A stretch of DNA of 64,000 nt, taken from assembly GCA_021774575.1 (NCBI GenBank), contig JAJFIX010000046.1, positions 124,001 to 188,000 of the forward strand, in the 5' to 3' direction. The notes below the pieces were generated by a model, which was not told the origin of the DNA, did no database searches, and saw nothing but the letters and a program-made list of their open reading frames with translations. A program made the position numbers and the translations under genes. The DNA is from Alphaproteobacteria bacterium (GTDB taxonomy: Bacteria; Pseudomonadota; Alphaproteobacteria; UBA6615). Of this stretch, positions 7,849 through 16,266 are shown in pieces (positions within the stretch are counted from its first letter, which is position 1; each line of letters begins with the position of its first letter).

Positions 7849-10680
7849 TTGTCAAACGAAACACCGACTCGACCCCCCGATCAAGACATAACGCCCGTCG
7901 CCATCGAAGAGGAGATGAAACGCTCCTATCTCGATTACGCGATGAGCGTCATCGTCTCACGTGCCATTCCCGACGTGCGCGACGGCCTGAAGCCGGTGCA
8001 CCGGCGCATCCTCTATGGGATGAAGGAAAGCGGCTACGACTATAACCGGCCCTTTCGTAAATCGGCGCGCATTACCGGTGAAGTGATGGGTAAGTACCAT
8101 CCCCATGGCAATCAGGCGATTTACGATGCCATGGTTCGCATGGCCCAAGATTTTTCGATGCGATTGATGCTGGTCGATGGCCAAGGCAATTTCGGGTCGA
8201 TGGACGGTGATCCGCCAGCGGCGGAACGCTATACCGAAGCGCGACTATCGAAGGCGGCTCATTCTCTGCTCGATGATATCGACAAAGACACAGTCGATTT
8301 TCAACCCAATTATGACGAGAGCGAAAGCGAACCGGTTGTTCTGCCTGCGCGTTTCCCCAATTTGCTGGTCAATGGGGCCGGGGGCATCGCGGTCGGTATG
8401 GCGACTAATATCCCGCCACATAATCTGGGTGAGGTCATTGATGCGTGCTGCGCCTATATTGATAACCCGGAAATTGCCTTCGAAGAGCTACTAACCCATG
8501 TAAAAGGCCCGGATTTTCCGACCGGCGGCCAAATCATGGGGGTGAGTGGTCTTCGGTCCGCCTTCGCCACCGGTCGTGGGTCGGTGGTTATTCGGGCCAA
8601 GGCCCATTTCGAAGAAGTCCGATCCGGGCGCAACGCGATCATCGTTACCGAGATCCCCTATCAGGTCAATAAATCGCGGATGCTTGAACGCATTGCTGAA
8701 ATCGTCAACGATAAGACCGTCGAAGGCATTTCTGATTTGCGTGACGAATCTGATCGCCACGGCTTGCGGGTGGTCATCGAGCTCAAGCGTGACGCGGTAC
8801 AGGAAGTCGTATTGAACCAGCTATACCGGTTCACCCAATTGCAGACCAGTTTCGGCGTCAATATGCTGGCCCTGAACGGCGGCAAGCCGCAGCAGATGGG
8901 CCTGAAGGACATCATTGCCGCCTTTGTCACTTTCCGCGAGGAAGTGATTGATCGGCGGACAAAATATCTTCTCGCCCGGGCCCGTGAACGGGCCCATGTG
9001 CTGGTTGGTCTGGCCGTCGCGGTGGCCAATCTCGACACCATTATTAAATTAATTCGCGAGGCCAGCGACCCGGCCGAAGCGCGTGCGGGCTTGGTCAATA
9101 GGGCCTGGCCGGCGGAAATTATCCGACCGATGATCGAGCTGGTTGCCGACCCCGGACGGGGTATCGATGCCGACGGCAATTATCGTATGTCGGAAGAGCA
9201 GGCCAAGGCGATTTTGGAACTGCGCCTGCATCGCTTGACCGGGCTTGAGCGCGATAAGATCGGCGACGATCTGAAAACCTTGGTGGCAAAAATCCAAAAC
9301 TATCTGGAAATTTTGGCCAGCCGAGACCTGCTCTATGGGATTTTGCGTGACGAACTGATTGAGATGAAAGAGGCCTTTGCCGATGAACGGCGAACCGAAA
9401 TCATCGAAGGCGAGTTCGAGCATGACATTGAGGATTTAATTCAACGGGAAGATATGATCGTGACGGTTACCCGTGGCGGTTATATCAAGCGGGTCCCGCT
9501 ATCAACTTACCGGGCCCAGAGACGGGGTGGCAAAGGCCGGTCCGGCATGACGATGAAGGACGAGGATCTCGTCACCAACGTCTTTGTGCTCAATACCCAC
9601 ACACCGGTTTTATTCTTCTCGTCCCGAGGCATGGTCTACACGCTCAAGGTTTATAAATTGCCCGTCGGAACGCCACAGGCGCGGGGTAAGGCATTGATCA
9701 ATTTGCTGCCGCTGGACAAAGATGAGACGATTACCACCCTCATGCCGTTGCCCGAAGATGAGGCGAGCTGGGACTCTCTTGGTGTCGTCTTTGCCACAGC
9801 TTTTGGCAATATACGGCGGAACAAGTTAAGCGACTTTACCAATATCAAGGCCAACGGCAAGATCGCAATGAAGCTGCTTGAAGGCGATAGCCTGATTGGT
9901 GTTGCGGCTTGTGATGATCGCGACGACGTTTTCCTGGCCACGGCAAACGGCAAGTCAATCCGGTTTTCGGTTACCGATGTGCGGGTCTTTTCCGGGCGAA
10001 CATCTGTTGGTGTGCGCGGAATTCGCCTTGGGACGATAAAGAATGGGGGGGCGGCAAAGAAAGGCGTGGCGGCCGATGAAGTCATCTCGCTGTCGATTTT
10101 GCGCCATGTTGATGCCGAAACCGAAGAACGCGATGGCTATCTCAAGCGCCGGCGCGCCGAAGGCTCGCAAGATGCGCAAACCGCACGGTCGGCTCTATCG
10201 GACGAGCGTTATGGCGAGCTTGGGCCTCAAGAGCAGCTTATTCTCACCGTTACCGCCGATGGCTATGGCAAGCGCAGCTCGGCCTTCGAATATCGGGTAA
10301 CCGGACGCGGCGGGCAGGGCATAACCAATATCGATCTCGGCCGCGATGCCAATCAAGTCGTCGCCTCTTTCCCCATCGAGGCGGGCTCGGACCTGGTGCT
10401 GATTACCGATGGTGGGCAAACGATCCGTACCCGCGTTGATGATATCCGCATCGTCGGTCGGTCGACCCGTGGGGTCATCGTTTTCCGCGTTGCCGAGGGT
10501 GAAAAAGTCGTTTCGGTGACCCCCTTTGCTGACGATGAGGATGATGACGAGGGAACCACAGAAGGGCCGGCTGATATCGATGGCGAAATCGTGACACCCG
10601 TCTCAGAAGTGGTGCCGGACACAGAAGTGGCGCCGGACGGGGAAAATGACAATTCGGAACAGGGCCCGTCGGATGCCTAA
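7849..10680 (+). CDS. gyrA: DNA gyrase subunit A
   Basis: The 943-residue protein is full length, with residues [20 protein letters not shown] at the N-terminus, catalytic tyrosine 128 in the RYTEARL motif, and the gyrase-specific GyrA box QRRGGKG in the C-terminal beta-pinwheel. The tail of about 50 residues is very acidic. It forms the A2B2 gyrase with GyrB and introduces negative supercoils. The start is a TTG at 7849: the in-frame ATG at 7915 would remove conserved residues, and no better upstream start exists. At the quinolone-pocket positions equivalent to E. coli D82 and S83 the protein has Asn88 and Gln89, while the D87 equivalent is kept. Its last eight bases overlap coaD. Confidence 0.97.
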   Translation: MSNETPTRPPDQDITPVAIEEEMKRSYLDYAMSVIVSRAIPDVRDGLKPVHRRILYGMKESGYDYNRPFRKSARITGEVMGKYHPHGNQAIYDAMVRMAQDFSMRLMLVDGQGNFGSMDGDPPAAERYTEARLSKAAHSLLDDIDKDTVDFQPNYDESESEPVVLPARFPNLLVNGAGGIAVGMATNIPPHNLGEVIDACCAYIDNPEIAFEELLTHVKGPDFPTGGQIMGVSGLRSAFATGRGSVVIRAKAHFEEVRSGRNAIIVTEIPYQVNKSRMLERIAEIVNDKTVEGISDLRDESDRHGLRVVIELKRDAVQEVVLNQLYRFTQLQTSFGVNMLALNGGKPQQMGLKDIIAAFVTFREEVIDRRTKYLLARARERAHVLVGLAVAVANLDTIIKLIREASDPAEARAGLVNRAWPAEIIRPMIELVADPGRGIDADGNYRMSEEQAKAILELRLHRLTGLERDKIGDDLKTLVAKIQNYLEILASRDLLYGILRDELIEMKEAFADERRTEIIEGEFEHDIEDLIQREDMIVTVTRGGYIKRVPLSTYRAQRRGGKGRSGMTMKDEDLVTNVFVLNTHTPVLFFSSRGMVYTLKVYKLPVGTPQARGKALINLLPLDKDETITTLMPLPEDEASWDSLGVVFATAFGNIRRNKLSDFTNIKANGKIAMKLLEGDSLIGVAACDDRDDVFLATANGKSIRFSVTDVRVFSGRTSVGVRGIRLGTIKNGGAAKKGVAADEVISLSILRHVDAETEERDGYLKRRRAEGSQDAQTARSALSDERYGELGPQEQLILTVTADGYGKRSSAFEYRVTGRGGQGITNIDLGRDANQVVASFPIEAGSDLVLITDGGQTIRTRVDDIRIVGRSTRGVIVFRVAEGEKVVSVTPFADDEDDDEGTTEGPADIDGEIVTPVSEVVPDTEVAPDGENDNSEQGPSDA

Positions 10681-11170
10681 AAGCGCGCGTATCGGGGTCT
10701 ATCCGGGCACATTTGATCCGTTCACTAATGGTCATCGTGACATTATCGTCCGGGCGTCGAAAATCTGTGATGTTCTAGTCGTTGGCGTGGCGCAGAATAT
10801 TGGCAAAGAGCCTTTATTTACCGCCGATGAGCGTGCGGCGATGGCAACCACCGACCTTGCTGGATATGACGGCCCAGCCGAAATTAGGGTCGAAATATTC
10901 GATAATTTGCTGATGGATTTCGCTGCAGAGCAGAAGGCCGATTGCATCGTGCGAGGGCTACGTCCGGTTTCCGATTTCGAATATGAATTCCAAATGGCGG
11001 CAATGAATGCACGTCTCAATGACGAGATTGAGACCATCTTTTTGATGGCGTCGGAACGCAATCTTTTCATTGCCTCTCGATTGGTCAAAGAAATCGGCCG
11101 ACTGGGTGGTGATATTTCGAGCTTTGTTTCGCCGCAAGTGGCTCATCGGGTTTTAGACAGGTTGGGGTGA
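10673..11170 (+). CDS. coaD: Phosphopantetheine adenylyltransferase CoaD
   Basis: The 165-residue product from ATG 10673 matches the family length. [14 protein letters not shown] contains the nucleotidyltransferase TxGH motif, followed by [28 protein letters not shown] and the C-terminal [13 protein letters not shown]. It transfers AMP to 4'-phosphopantetheine in the penultimate step of coenzyme A synthesis. The start overlaps the gyrA stop by eight bases, so translation is probably coupled. The open frame extends nine codons upstream, inside gyrA, but MPKSARIG fits the family start. Confidence 0.96.
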   Translation: MPKSARIGVYPGTFDPFTNGHRDIIVRASKICDVLVVGVAQNIGKEPLFTADERAAMATTDLAGYDGPAEIRVEIFDNLLMDFAAEQKADCIVRGLRPVSDFEYEFQMAAMNARLNDEIETIFLMASERNLFIASRLVKEIGRLGGDISSFVSPQVAHRVLDRLG

Positions 11171-11302
11171 GGATACCGGCCCAACTCCTGCTTAATGAGC
11201 CCAAGTACATCAATCAAGTACATCGAATTGAACCGACCGAAAATCTCAGATTACCACCGAATGGACCTGGACCCGACGCGGCGCCACCTCGTAAAAACGG
11301 TT

Positions 11303-12514
11303 ATGCTTAGGAAGTATGTGACTGTCAGATACTGGTCGCGGGCGGTCTCCTTAGTGATGTTGGCGACCCTTGGGGGCGCCACCGCCGCATGCATTCAGCG
11401 CCCAGCCGTGCCCGTGGTGACGTCTTCGTTCCCCGCGCCGGTTGCTGTCGCTCCAAATACGAATGCGCCATACTCTAATTATTATGATCCCTCTAATTAT
11501 TATGATCCCTCTAATTCTTTTGATCCCTCTAATTCTTTTGATCCCAATGTCTATGGCTCACCACAGAGTGCGGCAAATTCGTATCAGCCTGGACGCTACG
11601 ACCCGACGCCGAATGGCCAATTGCCGGTTCGGGGCGCGCCGTCTGCCGCCGAACGGGGATGGGCGGGGCCGGGGGTTGCCCAGGGTCAGGCGTTCGATAA
11701 TATCTACCAAAACCGGTCTTCGTCTGCCGTGACGCCGGTGTCTCCCTATGGGGTCAGTCGAACCACGGCAGGGTCTTTCACACAGCCGATCCAGCCTTAT
11801 GTATATGCGACGGAGCCCACGTCGTCTGGTTTGTCGCCTGCACCGGTTGCGGTTACGCAACCCAGAGGTATGGCGCCTGTGGTTATGGCGCCTGTGGTTG
11901 TGGCGCCCGGAACAGTCGAACCTGACCGGCATCCCGGCTACGCATTTTCACCGGTAGCCGGGCCACAGGCGCTGAATGGCAGCCCAAATGCTGGTGTTAG
12001 ATCAAATAATAATTCAAACTCTCAAATGAGGAATATCTTGGAAGATTTACTTTATCTCGATTTGCCCCAGGGCCGTGTCGTCATCCAAATGCGCCCTGAT
12101 TTGGCGCCGCGCCACGTGATGCGGATTAAGGAATTGACCCGGGAAGGGTTTTACGACGGGTCTGCATTCTGGCGGGTGATCGATGGATTTATGGCCCAGA
12201 CCGGCGATCCCAGCGGCACCGGTTTTGGCGGCTCGGGGGTACGGCTCGGTGCTGAATTTTCCGATGTTAAACATATCCGCGGCACCGTTTCGATGGCTCG
12301 GGGCCAAGATGTTGATAGCGCCGACAGCCAATTTTTCATCGTCCTCGACGAGGCGCCGTGGTTGGACAACCAATATACGGTCTGGGGTGAAGTTATTGAG
12401 GGCATGGATTATATCGACGCCTTGCCCCGCGGAAACGCGGACGGCAATGGCTCGGTGGAAAACCCGGAAAGCATAACCCATTTGACGGTGGCCTCCGACG
12501 CGGCGGCAAACTAG
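11303..12514 (+). CDS. Cyclophilin-type peptidyl-prolyl isomerase, lipoprotein with long repeat-rich linker
   Basis: From ATG 11303 the protein has 403 residues; an upstream in-frame ATG at 11195 is possible. A hydrophobic stretch ending LGGATAAC is a lipobox, so export and lipidation are predicted. About 200 low-complexity residues follow, with four copies of an SN(Y/S)(Y/F)DP hexapeptide and an MAPVV repeat. The C-terminal 150 residues are a cyclophilin domain: FWRVIDGFMAQTGDP, GGSGVRLGAEF, GTVSMARG, SQFFIVL, YTVWGEVIEGMDYID. The usual His of the FHRVI motif is Trp. It probably isomerises prolyl bonds during folding of envelope proteins; the linker may let it span the periplasm, which is inference. 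Confidence 0.85.
   Translation: MLRKYVTVRYWSRAVSLVMLATLGGATAACIQRPAVPVVTSSFPAPVAVAPNTNAPYSNYYDPSNYYDPSNSFDPSNSFDPNVYGSPQSAANSYQPGRYDPTPNGQLPVRGAPSAAERGWAGPGVAQGQAFDNIYQNRSSSAVTPVSPYGVSRTTAGSFTQPIQPYVYATEPTSSGLSPAPVAVTQPRGMAPVVMAPVVVAPGTVEPDRHPGYAFSPVAGPQALNGSPNAGVRSNNNSNSQMRNILEDLLYLDLPQGRVVIQMRPDLAPRHVMRIKELTREGFYDGSAFWRVIDGFMAQTGDPSGTGFGGSGVRLGAEFSDVKHIRGTVSMARGQDVDSADSQFFIVLDEAPWLDNQYTVWGEVIEGMDYIDALPRGNADGNGSVENPESITHLTVASDAAAN
11474..11545 (+). repeat. 18-bp tandem repeat, four copies
   Basis: Four head-to-tail 18-bp units, two reading TCTAATTATTATGATCCC and two with CTTTT in place of TATTA. They code for the hexapeptide repeats in the linker of the cyclophilin lipoprotein. The two sequence versions suggest successive duplications. 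Confidence 0.9.
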
Positions 12515-12539
12515 CCCTCGGTATTAGTAAAGGCGGGCA

Positions 12540-13157
12540 ATGCAGGACCTAAAAAGTCAAAAAGAGCTACGCGATCATTACGGTACGCCTAGCGAGATTT
12601 CGGCAAATAAAGATCTAGACCGGCTTGATGAGCATTCTATCCGGTTTATTTCGCTATCGCCATTTGCCGTTCTCGGCACGGCGGATCTAGCGGGAAATTG
12701 CGAGGTATCGCCCCGGGGCGACGCGCCGGGTTTTGTCCATGTTGAAAACCCGACAACACTCCAACTCCCCGACCGGGCAGGCAATAATCGGGCCGATAGC
12801 AATAGTAAATTGATTGCCAATCCGAAAGCGTCGATCATTTTCTTCGTACCGGGGCTCGGTGAGACCCTACGCGTTAGCGGCAGTGTCCGCATACGAATTG
12901 ACGAGGGTTTGCGCGCCCGTTTCACCAGTCATGGCAAAGCGCCGCGAGCCGTACTGGAAATGGACATTACCCGGGTTATTTTCCAATGCCAAAAGGCCCT
13001 TCTGCGTTCCGGACTGTGGGACCCGGACAGGCGCATCGATCGGGAGACAGAGGGCGTCGCATCGCTGGGAGCAATCTTTGCCGATCAAATCGGCACCCTG
13101 GACCCGGACCGCGCCGAGGCTCTGATCGAAAGCTCGGTAAAAGAACGTATGTGGTAA
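12540..13157 (+). CDS. PPOX-class FMN-binding protein, MSMEG_1061-like
   Basis: The 205-residue protein has the split-barrel flavoprotein fold of the pyridoxamine 5'-phosphate oxidase superfamily. Visible signs are FAVLGTADLAGNCEVSPRGD, LQLPDRAGNNRADS, and FFVPGLGETLRVSGS. These fit the subgroup named after M. smegmatis MSMEG_1061, flavin-dependent reductases of unsettled substrate. It is cytoplasmic. It stands alone between the cyclophilin gene and tRNA-Lys. Confidence 0.8.
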   Translation: MQDLKSQKELRDHYGTPSEISANKDLDRLDEHSIRFISLSPFAVLGTADLAGNCEVSPRGDAPGFVHVENPTTLQLPDRAGNNRADSNSKLIANPKASIIFFVPGLGETLRVSGSVRIRIDEGLRARFTSHGKAPRAVLEMDITRVIFQCQKALLRSGLWDPDRRIDRETEGVASLGAIFADQIGTLDPDRAEALIESSVKERMW

Positions 13158-13260
13158 CTCGACCACCAACAGCGCCGCAAACAGTATTGCCTCTTGATCA
13201 GCAACGCGCATGGCGTTAAACGGTGTGCGGCTCGACATTGTCGGCCATCCACAATTATGT

Positions 13261-13336
13261 GGGCGCGTAGCTCAGCTGGTAGAGCATCTGACTTTTAATC
13301 AGACGGTCACAGGTTCGAACCCTGTCGCGCTCACCA
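13261..13336 (+). tRNA. tRNA-Lys (anticodon UUU)
   Basis: A 76-base cloverleaf with GGGCGCG paired to CGCGCTC in the acceptor stem, AGCTCAGCTGGTAGAGC in the D arm, anticodon TTT at 13294-13296, T arm ACAGG-TTCGAAC-CCTGT, and encoded CCA at 13334-13336. It reads AAA/AAG lysine codons. The adjacent HigA/HigB remnant and exported genes fit a tRNA-side accessory segment, but no att repeat of the tRNA end was found nearby. Confidence 0.97.
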
Positions 13337-13409
13337 TAAATTCGTTTATTTTTAATGGCTTGTGGTGGCGCCTCTCGGCCAAGCTCAGATCTCGGTCGAG
13401 GGTCTTATT

Positions 13410-13703
13410 CTATTCCGCGGCCGCGTCGTACCTCGATACGTTGATTGCGTCCGCGTTTTTTTGCGCCCGCCAAAGATCGTATTCGCCCTGTTGCTGTATC
13501 CAGCTGCGCGCCGTGCCGCCGAATGCCTTTTCTAGCCTAATTGCCATTTCCGGCGAAATTCCGGATCTGCCATTGAGTAATTCCGATAGCGATTGGCGGC
13601 TGATATGTAGAACCTTTGCGGCATCGGTTACGCTCAGCTCAAGCGGGTTGAGACATAACTCGCGAACCGTTTCGCCTGGATGGGGCGGGCTTGCCATTTC
13701 CAT
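13410..13703 (-). CDS. higA: HigA-family antitoxin (HTH XRE)
   Basis: The 97-residue protein starts MEMASPPHPGETVRELCLNP, the typical HigA/VapI N-terminus (HPGExL). A helix-turn-helix follows at residues about 25-60 (TDAAKVLHISRQSLSELLNG, ISPEMAIRLEKAFG) and then TARSWIQQQGEYDLWRA. HigA normally binds and neutralises the mRNA interferase HigB and represses the operon. Its partner gene immediately upstream is broken, so HigA here is probably an orphan antitoxin. AGAGGAGC lies before the start. Confidence 0.9.
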   Translation of the reverse strand: MEMASPPHPGETVRELCLNPLELSVTDAAKVLHISRQSLSELLNGRSGISPEMAIRLEKAFGGTARSWIQQQGEYDLWRAQKNADAINVSRYDAAAE

Positions 13704-13715
13704 GTTTAGCTCCTC

Positions 13716-13997
13716 TTAGTGATAATCCACGAGGTCCACGTCGCAAATATTTCCGAATTCGTCGAAGCGTCAAATAAGGCGCTAATTGCCGGAGACGTTC
13801 ACCGTCCAGAAGCCAGCATGGTCGCCCTTCAGCGGATGTAACCGGGCGCCAGGCAGGTCTAAGTCCCTCGGCTCACCTGCTGTTTTGAGTACAGCCAGAA
13901 GATTTCGCACCGGCGTGACCCAATTCGGATCAAGGCACCGGGCGACATCCTTTTCGTAAAATCGCTTCAAGCCCCTGTGCCGAAAATTCAGGATAAT
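13716..13997 (-). pseudogene. higB: HigB-type toxin gene inactivated by two stop codons and loss of start
   Basis: Read on the reverse strand, the frame gives NFRHRGLKRFYEKDVARCL, then RDLDLPGARLHPLKGDHAGFWTVNVSGN, a TAG at 13782-13784, RLI, a TGA at 13770-13772, and RFDEFGNICDVDLVDYH before TAA at 13716-13718. HigB proteins read VSGNWRLxFRF here, so the two stops replace a Trp and an aromatic residue. The expected initiator position reads ATT, and no ATG is available. The order toxin then antitoxin, 12 bases apart, is normal for higBA. A truncated peptide from TTG 13970 could still be made but would lack the C-terminal strands. Confidence 0.88.
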
Positions 13998-14113
13998 GCA
14001 ACAAAGCGTAATCCGTCAGGCGACGGCTGTCAATATTCGGAACGATGACAGGCGCGCCAACGGCGCACCAATAGTGCCCTTGGTTACGAATAATTAGGAT
14101 ATATGGCGTCACG

Positions 14114-14149
14114 GGGGAGTCGCACCGAATTACGGCTCCCCGGTGCGAC
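14114..14149. other. Pair of mutually exclusive stem-loops
   Basis: GTCGCACCG (14119-14127) can pair with CGGTGCGAC (14141-14149), and overlapping GGGGAG (14114-14119) with CTCCCC (14136-14141). The two stems compete for the same bases. The role is unknown; the region lies between the HigB remnant and a small exported protein gene. Confidence 0.6.
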
Positions 14150-14155
14150 GCAATC

Positions 14156-14206
14156 GTTCTCGACCTGCCGGCGTTCTCGACCTGCCGGCGTTCTCGACCG
14201 GCCGGG
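14156..14206. repeat. 17-bp tandem repeat, three copies
   Basis: GTTCTCGACCTGCCGGC at 14156-14172 and 14173-14189, with a third copy at 14190-14206 carrying changes at its 3' end. It follows a stem-loop and lies in a stretch with no convincing gene, adjacent to the degraded higB. Confidence 0.9.
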
Positions 14207-14227
14207 TTGATATCGCCCAAAATAATG

Positions 14228-14536
14228 CTATTCCGGCGCCAGACAGTTTTCGTTGCGTTGGTTGCAGAGGATTTTGGATTGTGTGATGTGAGCGCCGGTT
14301 TCTTGACCGCTGGTCAGCAAAACAGTGCCGTCGGTTACGTCGTGGCAAAAATCGCGATCGGCGATATTGTTGACGAAACGATCATTTAGATGGTTTTCCG
14401 TGTGGCAGACAAACCATTCATTGCCTGCATCGCGCTGGGTGAAATCGGTTAGCTCGTCGGCATTTTCTTCGGCGAACGCTATGCCGATGTTCCCGGCAAA
14501 CAGAACCGCTGTAATGACAATAGTAGCTGATTTCAT
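14228..14536 (-). CDS. Small exported protein of unknown function
   Basis: The 102-residue product starts MKSATIVITAVLFAGNIGIA with cleavage likely after AFA, so the mature protein is about 80 residues and periplasmic. The mature part has four cysteines (FVCHTENH, RDFCHDV, ILCNQ, ENCLAPE) and several histidines, suggesting disulfides or metal binding. GAAAGATAAATCCG precedes the ATG. I do not recognise the family. It follows the Moco-fold lipoprotein gene by about 80 bases on the same strand and may be co-expressed. Confidence 0.6.
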   Translation of the reverse strand: MKSATIVITAVLFAGNIGIAFAEENADELTDFTQRDAGNEWFVCHTENHLNDRFVNNIADRDFCHDVTDGTVLLTSGQETGAHITQSKILCNQRNENCLAPE

Positions 14537-14617
14537 CGGATTTATCTTTCTTTGCTGTGTTTTAAAATTTGCTGGAAAGCAGTACCAGCTCGGCGCCGCA
14601 TAGTGCGTGGTATCGGG

Positions 14618-15181
14618 TCACTCCACACCAATGTGGAATATCCCCCAAACGAGATCTCTGTCGTCTTCTGCTGTGCGTCCGTCGATTGTTCCGGGGGCAA
14701 AGACCAGCCAGGTCGGTCCACGACCGCCTGTCGGTAGCGGCGTGCCATCAGATTGGATGGCAAGAATTGCATCGGATCGGACCAGGGTCTCGCGGTCAAA
14801 TTCGACTGTATATCCGTCGAAAGCCTTCACCGAAACGGTTGAGCCTGTGGCCCCAACGTGGGTCAGTAGATCGCTAACCAGCGGACCGCGCGCTGTCACC
14901 TCGTCGTTCCAATTCGGGTATTTTGCCGTTACCTCATGTTGGTCGAAAGCCGCGAGGTCATCAGCGGAAAAGGCGTAAGCTGTCTCGAACTGGATGCTGT
15001 GAAAATTAAAAAAAGCGTCGTGGAAAGGCTCGAACCGGGGTCGATTTGTCTGCTCAATTGCCCCGGTGATCGTCACTATTGTGGGGCCTGTACCGGTTTC
15101 GGTCGTGGTGCATGCGCCCGGTACCAGCGCGAGTGTTATCGCCAGGGTCAGGGCCTTAGTTGCATTTAAATACTTGTACAT
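14618..15181 (-). CDS. Lipoprotein with oxidoreductase molybdopterin-binding-like fold
   Basis: The 187-residue protein has a signal ending in LVPGAC (lipobox), so it is probably an envelope lipoprotein. HEVTAKYPNWNDEVTARGPLVSDLLTHVGA, FDGYTVEFDRETLVRSDAILA, and LPTGGRGPTWLVFAPG match the small molybdopterin-oxidoreductase-like (sulfite oxidase fold) family. The cofactor-binding cysteine of true sulfite oxidases is not visible, so catalysis with molybdopterin is doubtful; a ligand-binding role is as likely. It lies just downstream of another exported protein gene on the same strand (24-base gap). Confidence 0.7.
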   Translation of the reverse strand: MYKYLNATKALTLAITLALVPGACTTTETGTGPTIVTITGAIEQTNRPRFEPFHDAFFNFHSIQFETAYAFSADDLAAFDQHEVTAKYPNWNDEVTARGPLVSDLLTHVGATGSTVSVKAFDGYTVEFDRETLVRSDAILAIQSDGTPLPTGGRGPTWLVFAPGTIDGRTAEDDRDLVWGIFHIGVE

Positions 15182-15204
15182 TCAATAAACTCATTAGGTG
15201 GTGA

Positions 15205-16146
15205 TCACGGGCCGGAGCGCACAATATCGCGCACAGTCGCGGTTTCAAACATCAGGTGAATAAACGGTTGTTCGCGACCATTCGGCAATCGGAAATTTGT
15301 CGGCAACGGCTGCTTTTGCATACCGCCCTGTGGGGTCACGATCATATCGGGCAGCAATAAATGAGTGTGTACTCCATTTGCCAAGTGAAGTTCGTTGTCA
15401 AACAGCAACCGGTAACGATCATGATCGGGGCTGCGGACCCGCTCGGTCGTCATGAAGTGAACCATCCGATTGTCGGCAACCATGAAACCGTCCACATAGA
15501 ATTGCGCCATGCCCCAAAAGGCGCCAATGACATTGGACGTCGGTTGCAACCGCGTGCCAAAGCCGGTGCGACCATGCAAAACCCCATTGATCAGGACGCC
15601 GCCAAAAAAGGGATGGGCGTGTCCCACGGGCAATATGCGTGTCAGGATAACGTTATATTGATGGCTGCCGTCGGGACTGGTGAAAAAGAACTCAGCTTGC
15701 GCATTATCTTGGGAAGCGGCGTTATCGGTGGCACTGAGGTCGGTCATACGTGCCTGCAGCCCGCCGCCGACGGATGCAAAAAAATCTGAAAAAGCCGTTG
15801 GGCTAATTGTCGTGGTGAAGGAACGGCCGTCCCGCGAGACGATACGGTCGGTAAGAGGGACGCCAATGTCGGGCTCGGCGCCGAAGGGATTTTGCGGCGT
15901 ACCGAAAAGTGCGGGATCAAGGCGCCTGGGACCGGGAAAAATCCATCGAACGGCATTGCCGGGTTCCTGAGTGACGGAAATCGAGCGACCGATATCACCT
16001 TGGGAAATGCCTGGGCCTTCATGCCCTGCATGGGATTGGGGGGGCGCGATAATCATGAGAAGGACCGCGACGGCGAGGCCGATATTATGTCGGGGCTGCA
16101 ATTTTTTCTGATTATTCTGTACGGAATTCTGCGGCATATGCCCCAT
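15205..16146 (-). CDS. Exported protein of unknown function
   Basis: The 313-residue protein has an N-terminal hydrophobic signal (IGLAVAVLLMIIAPPQSHAG, cleavage likely after SHA). The mature part is mainly beta-rich, with WIFPGPRRLDPALFGTPQNPFGAEPDIG, several histidines in ILPVGHAHPFFGG and VHTHLLLPDM, and no further membrane segment. I do not recognise the family; the His clusters could bind metal. It heads a probable three-gene exported set with the Moco-fold lipoprotein and the small cysteine-rich protein downstream. An internal ATG at 16137 could be the start instead. Confidence 0.6.
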   Translation of the reverse strand: MGHMPQNSVQNNQKKLQPRHNIGLAVAVLLMIIAPPQSHAGHEGPGISQGDIGRSISVTQEPGNAVRWIFPGPRRLDPALFGTPQNPFGAEPDIGVPLTDRIVSRDGRSFTTTISPTAFSDFFASVGGGLQARMTDLSATDNAASQDNAQAEFFFTSPDGSHQYNVILTRILPVGHAHPFFGGVLINGVLHGRTGFGTRLQPTSNVIGAFWGMAQFYVDGFMVADNRMVHFMTTERVRSPDHDRYRLLFDNELHLANGVHTHLLLPDMIVTPQGGMQKQPLPTNFRLPNGREQPFIHLMFETATVRDIVRSGP

Positions 16147-16266
16147 ATCTCGCGATCATTGCATCGCGAGCCCCCTCCCAATTTTGGCGAACTAATCCAC
16201 GCATTTTTAATATCACGTTGATTTAGTCCCTTGCGCCCGAGCCTTGTGCTGGGGCATGACCTCAAT

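Noticed and set aside
13261-13997. Genomic island integrated at tRNA-Lys
   Set aside because: The accessory genes beside the tRNA look suggestive, but no integrase and no direct repeat of the tRNA 3' end was found.
13930-14220. 96-residue leftward open frame between higB and the small exported gene
   Set aside because: It overlaps the higB remnant in another frame, its N-terminal part is made by the 17-bp repeats, and no ribosome site or family is evident. A degraded gene end around 14000-14100 cannot be excluded.
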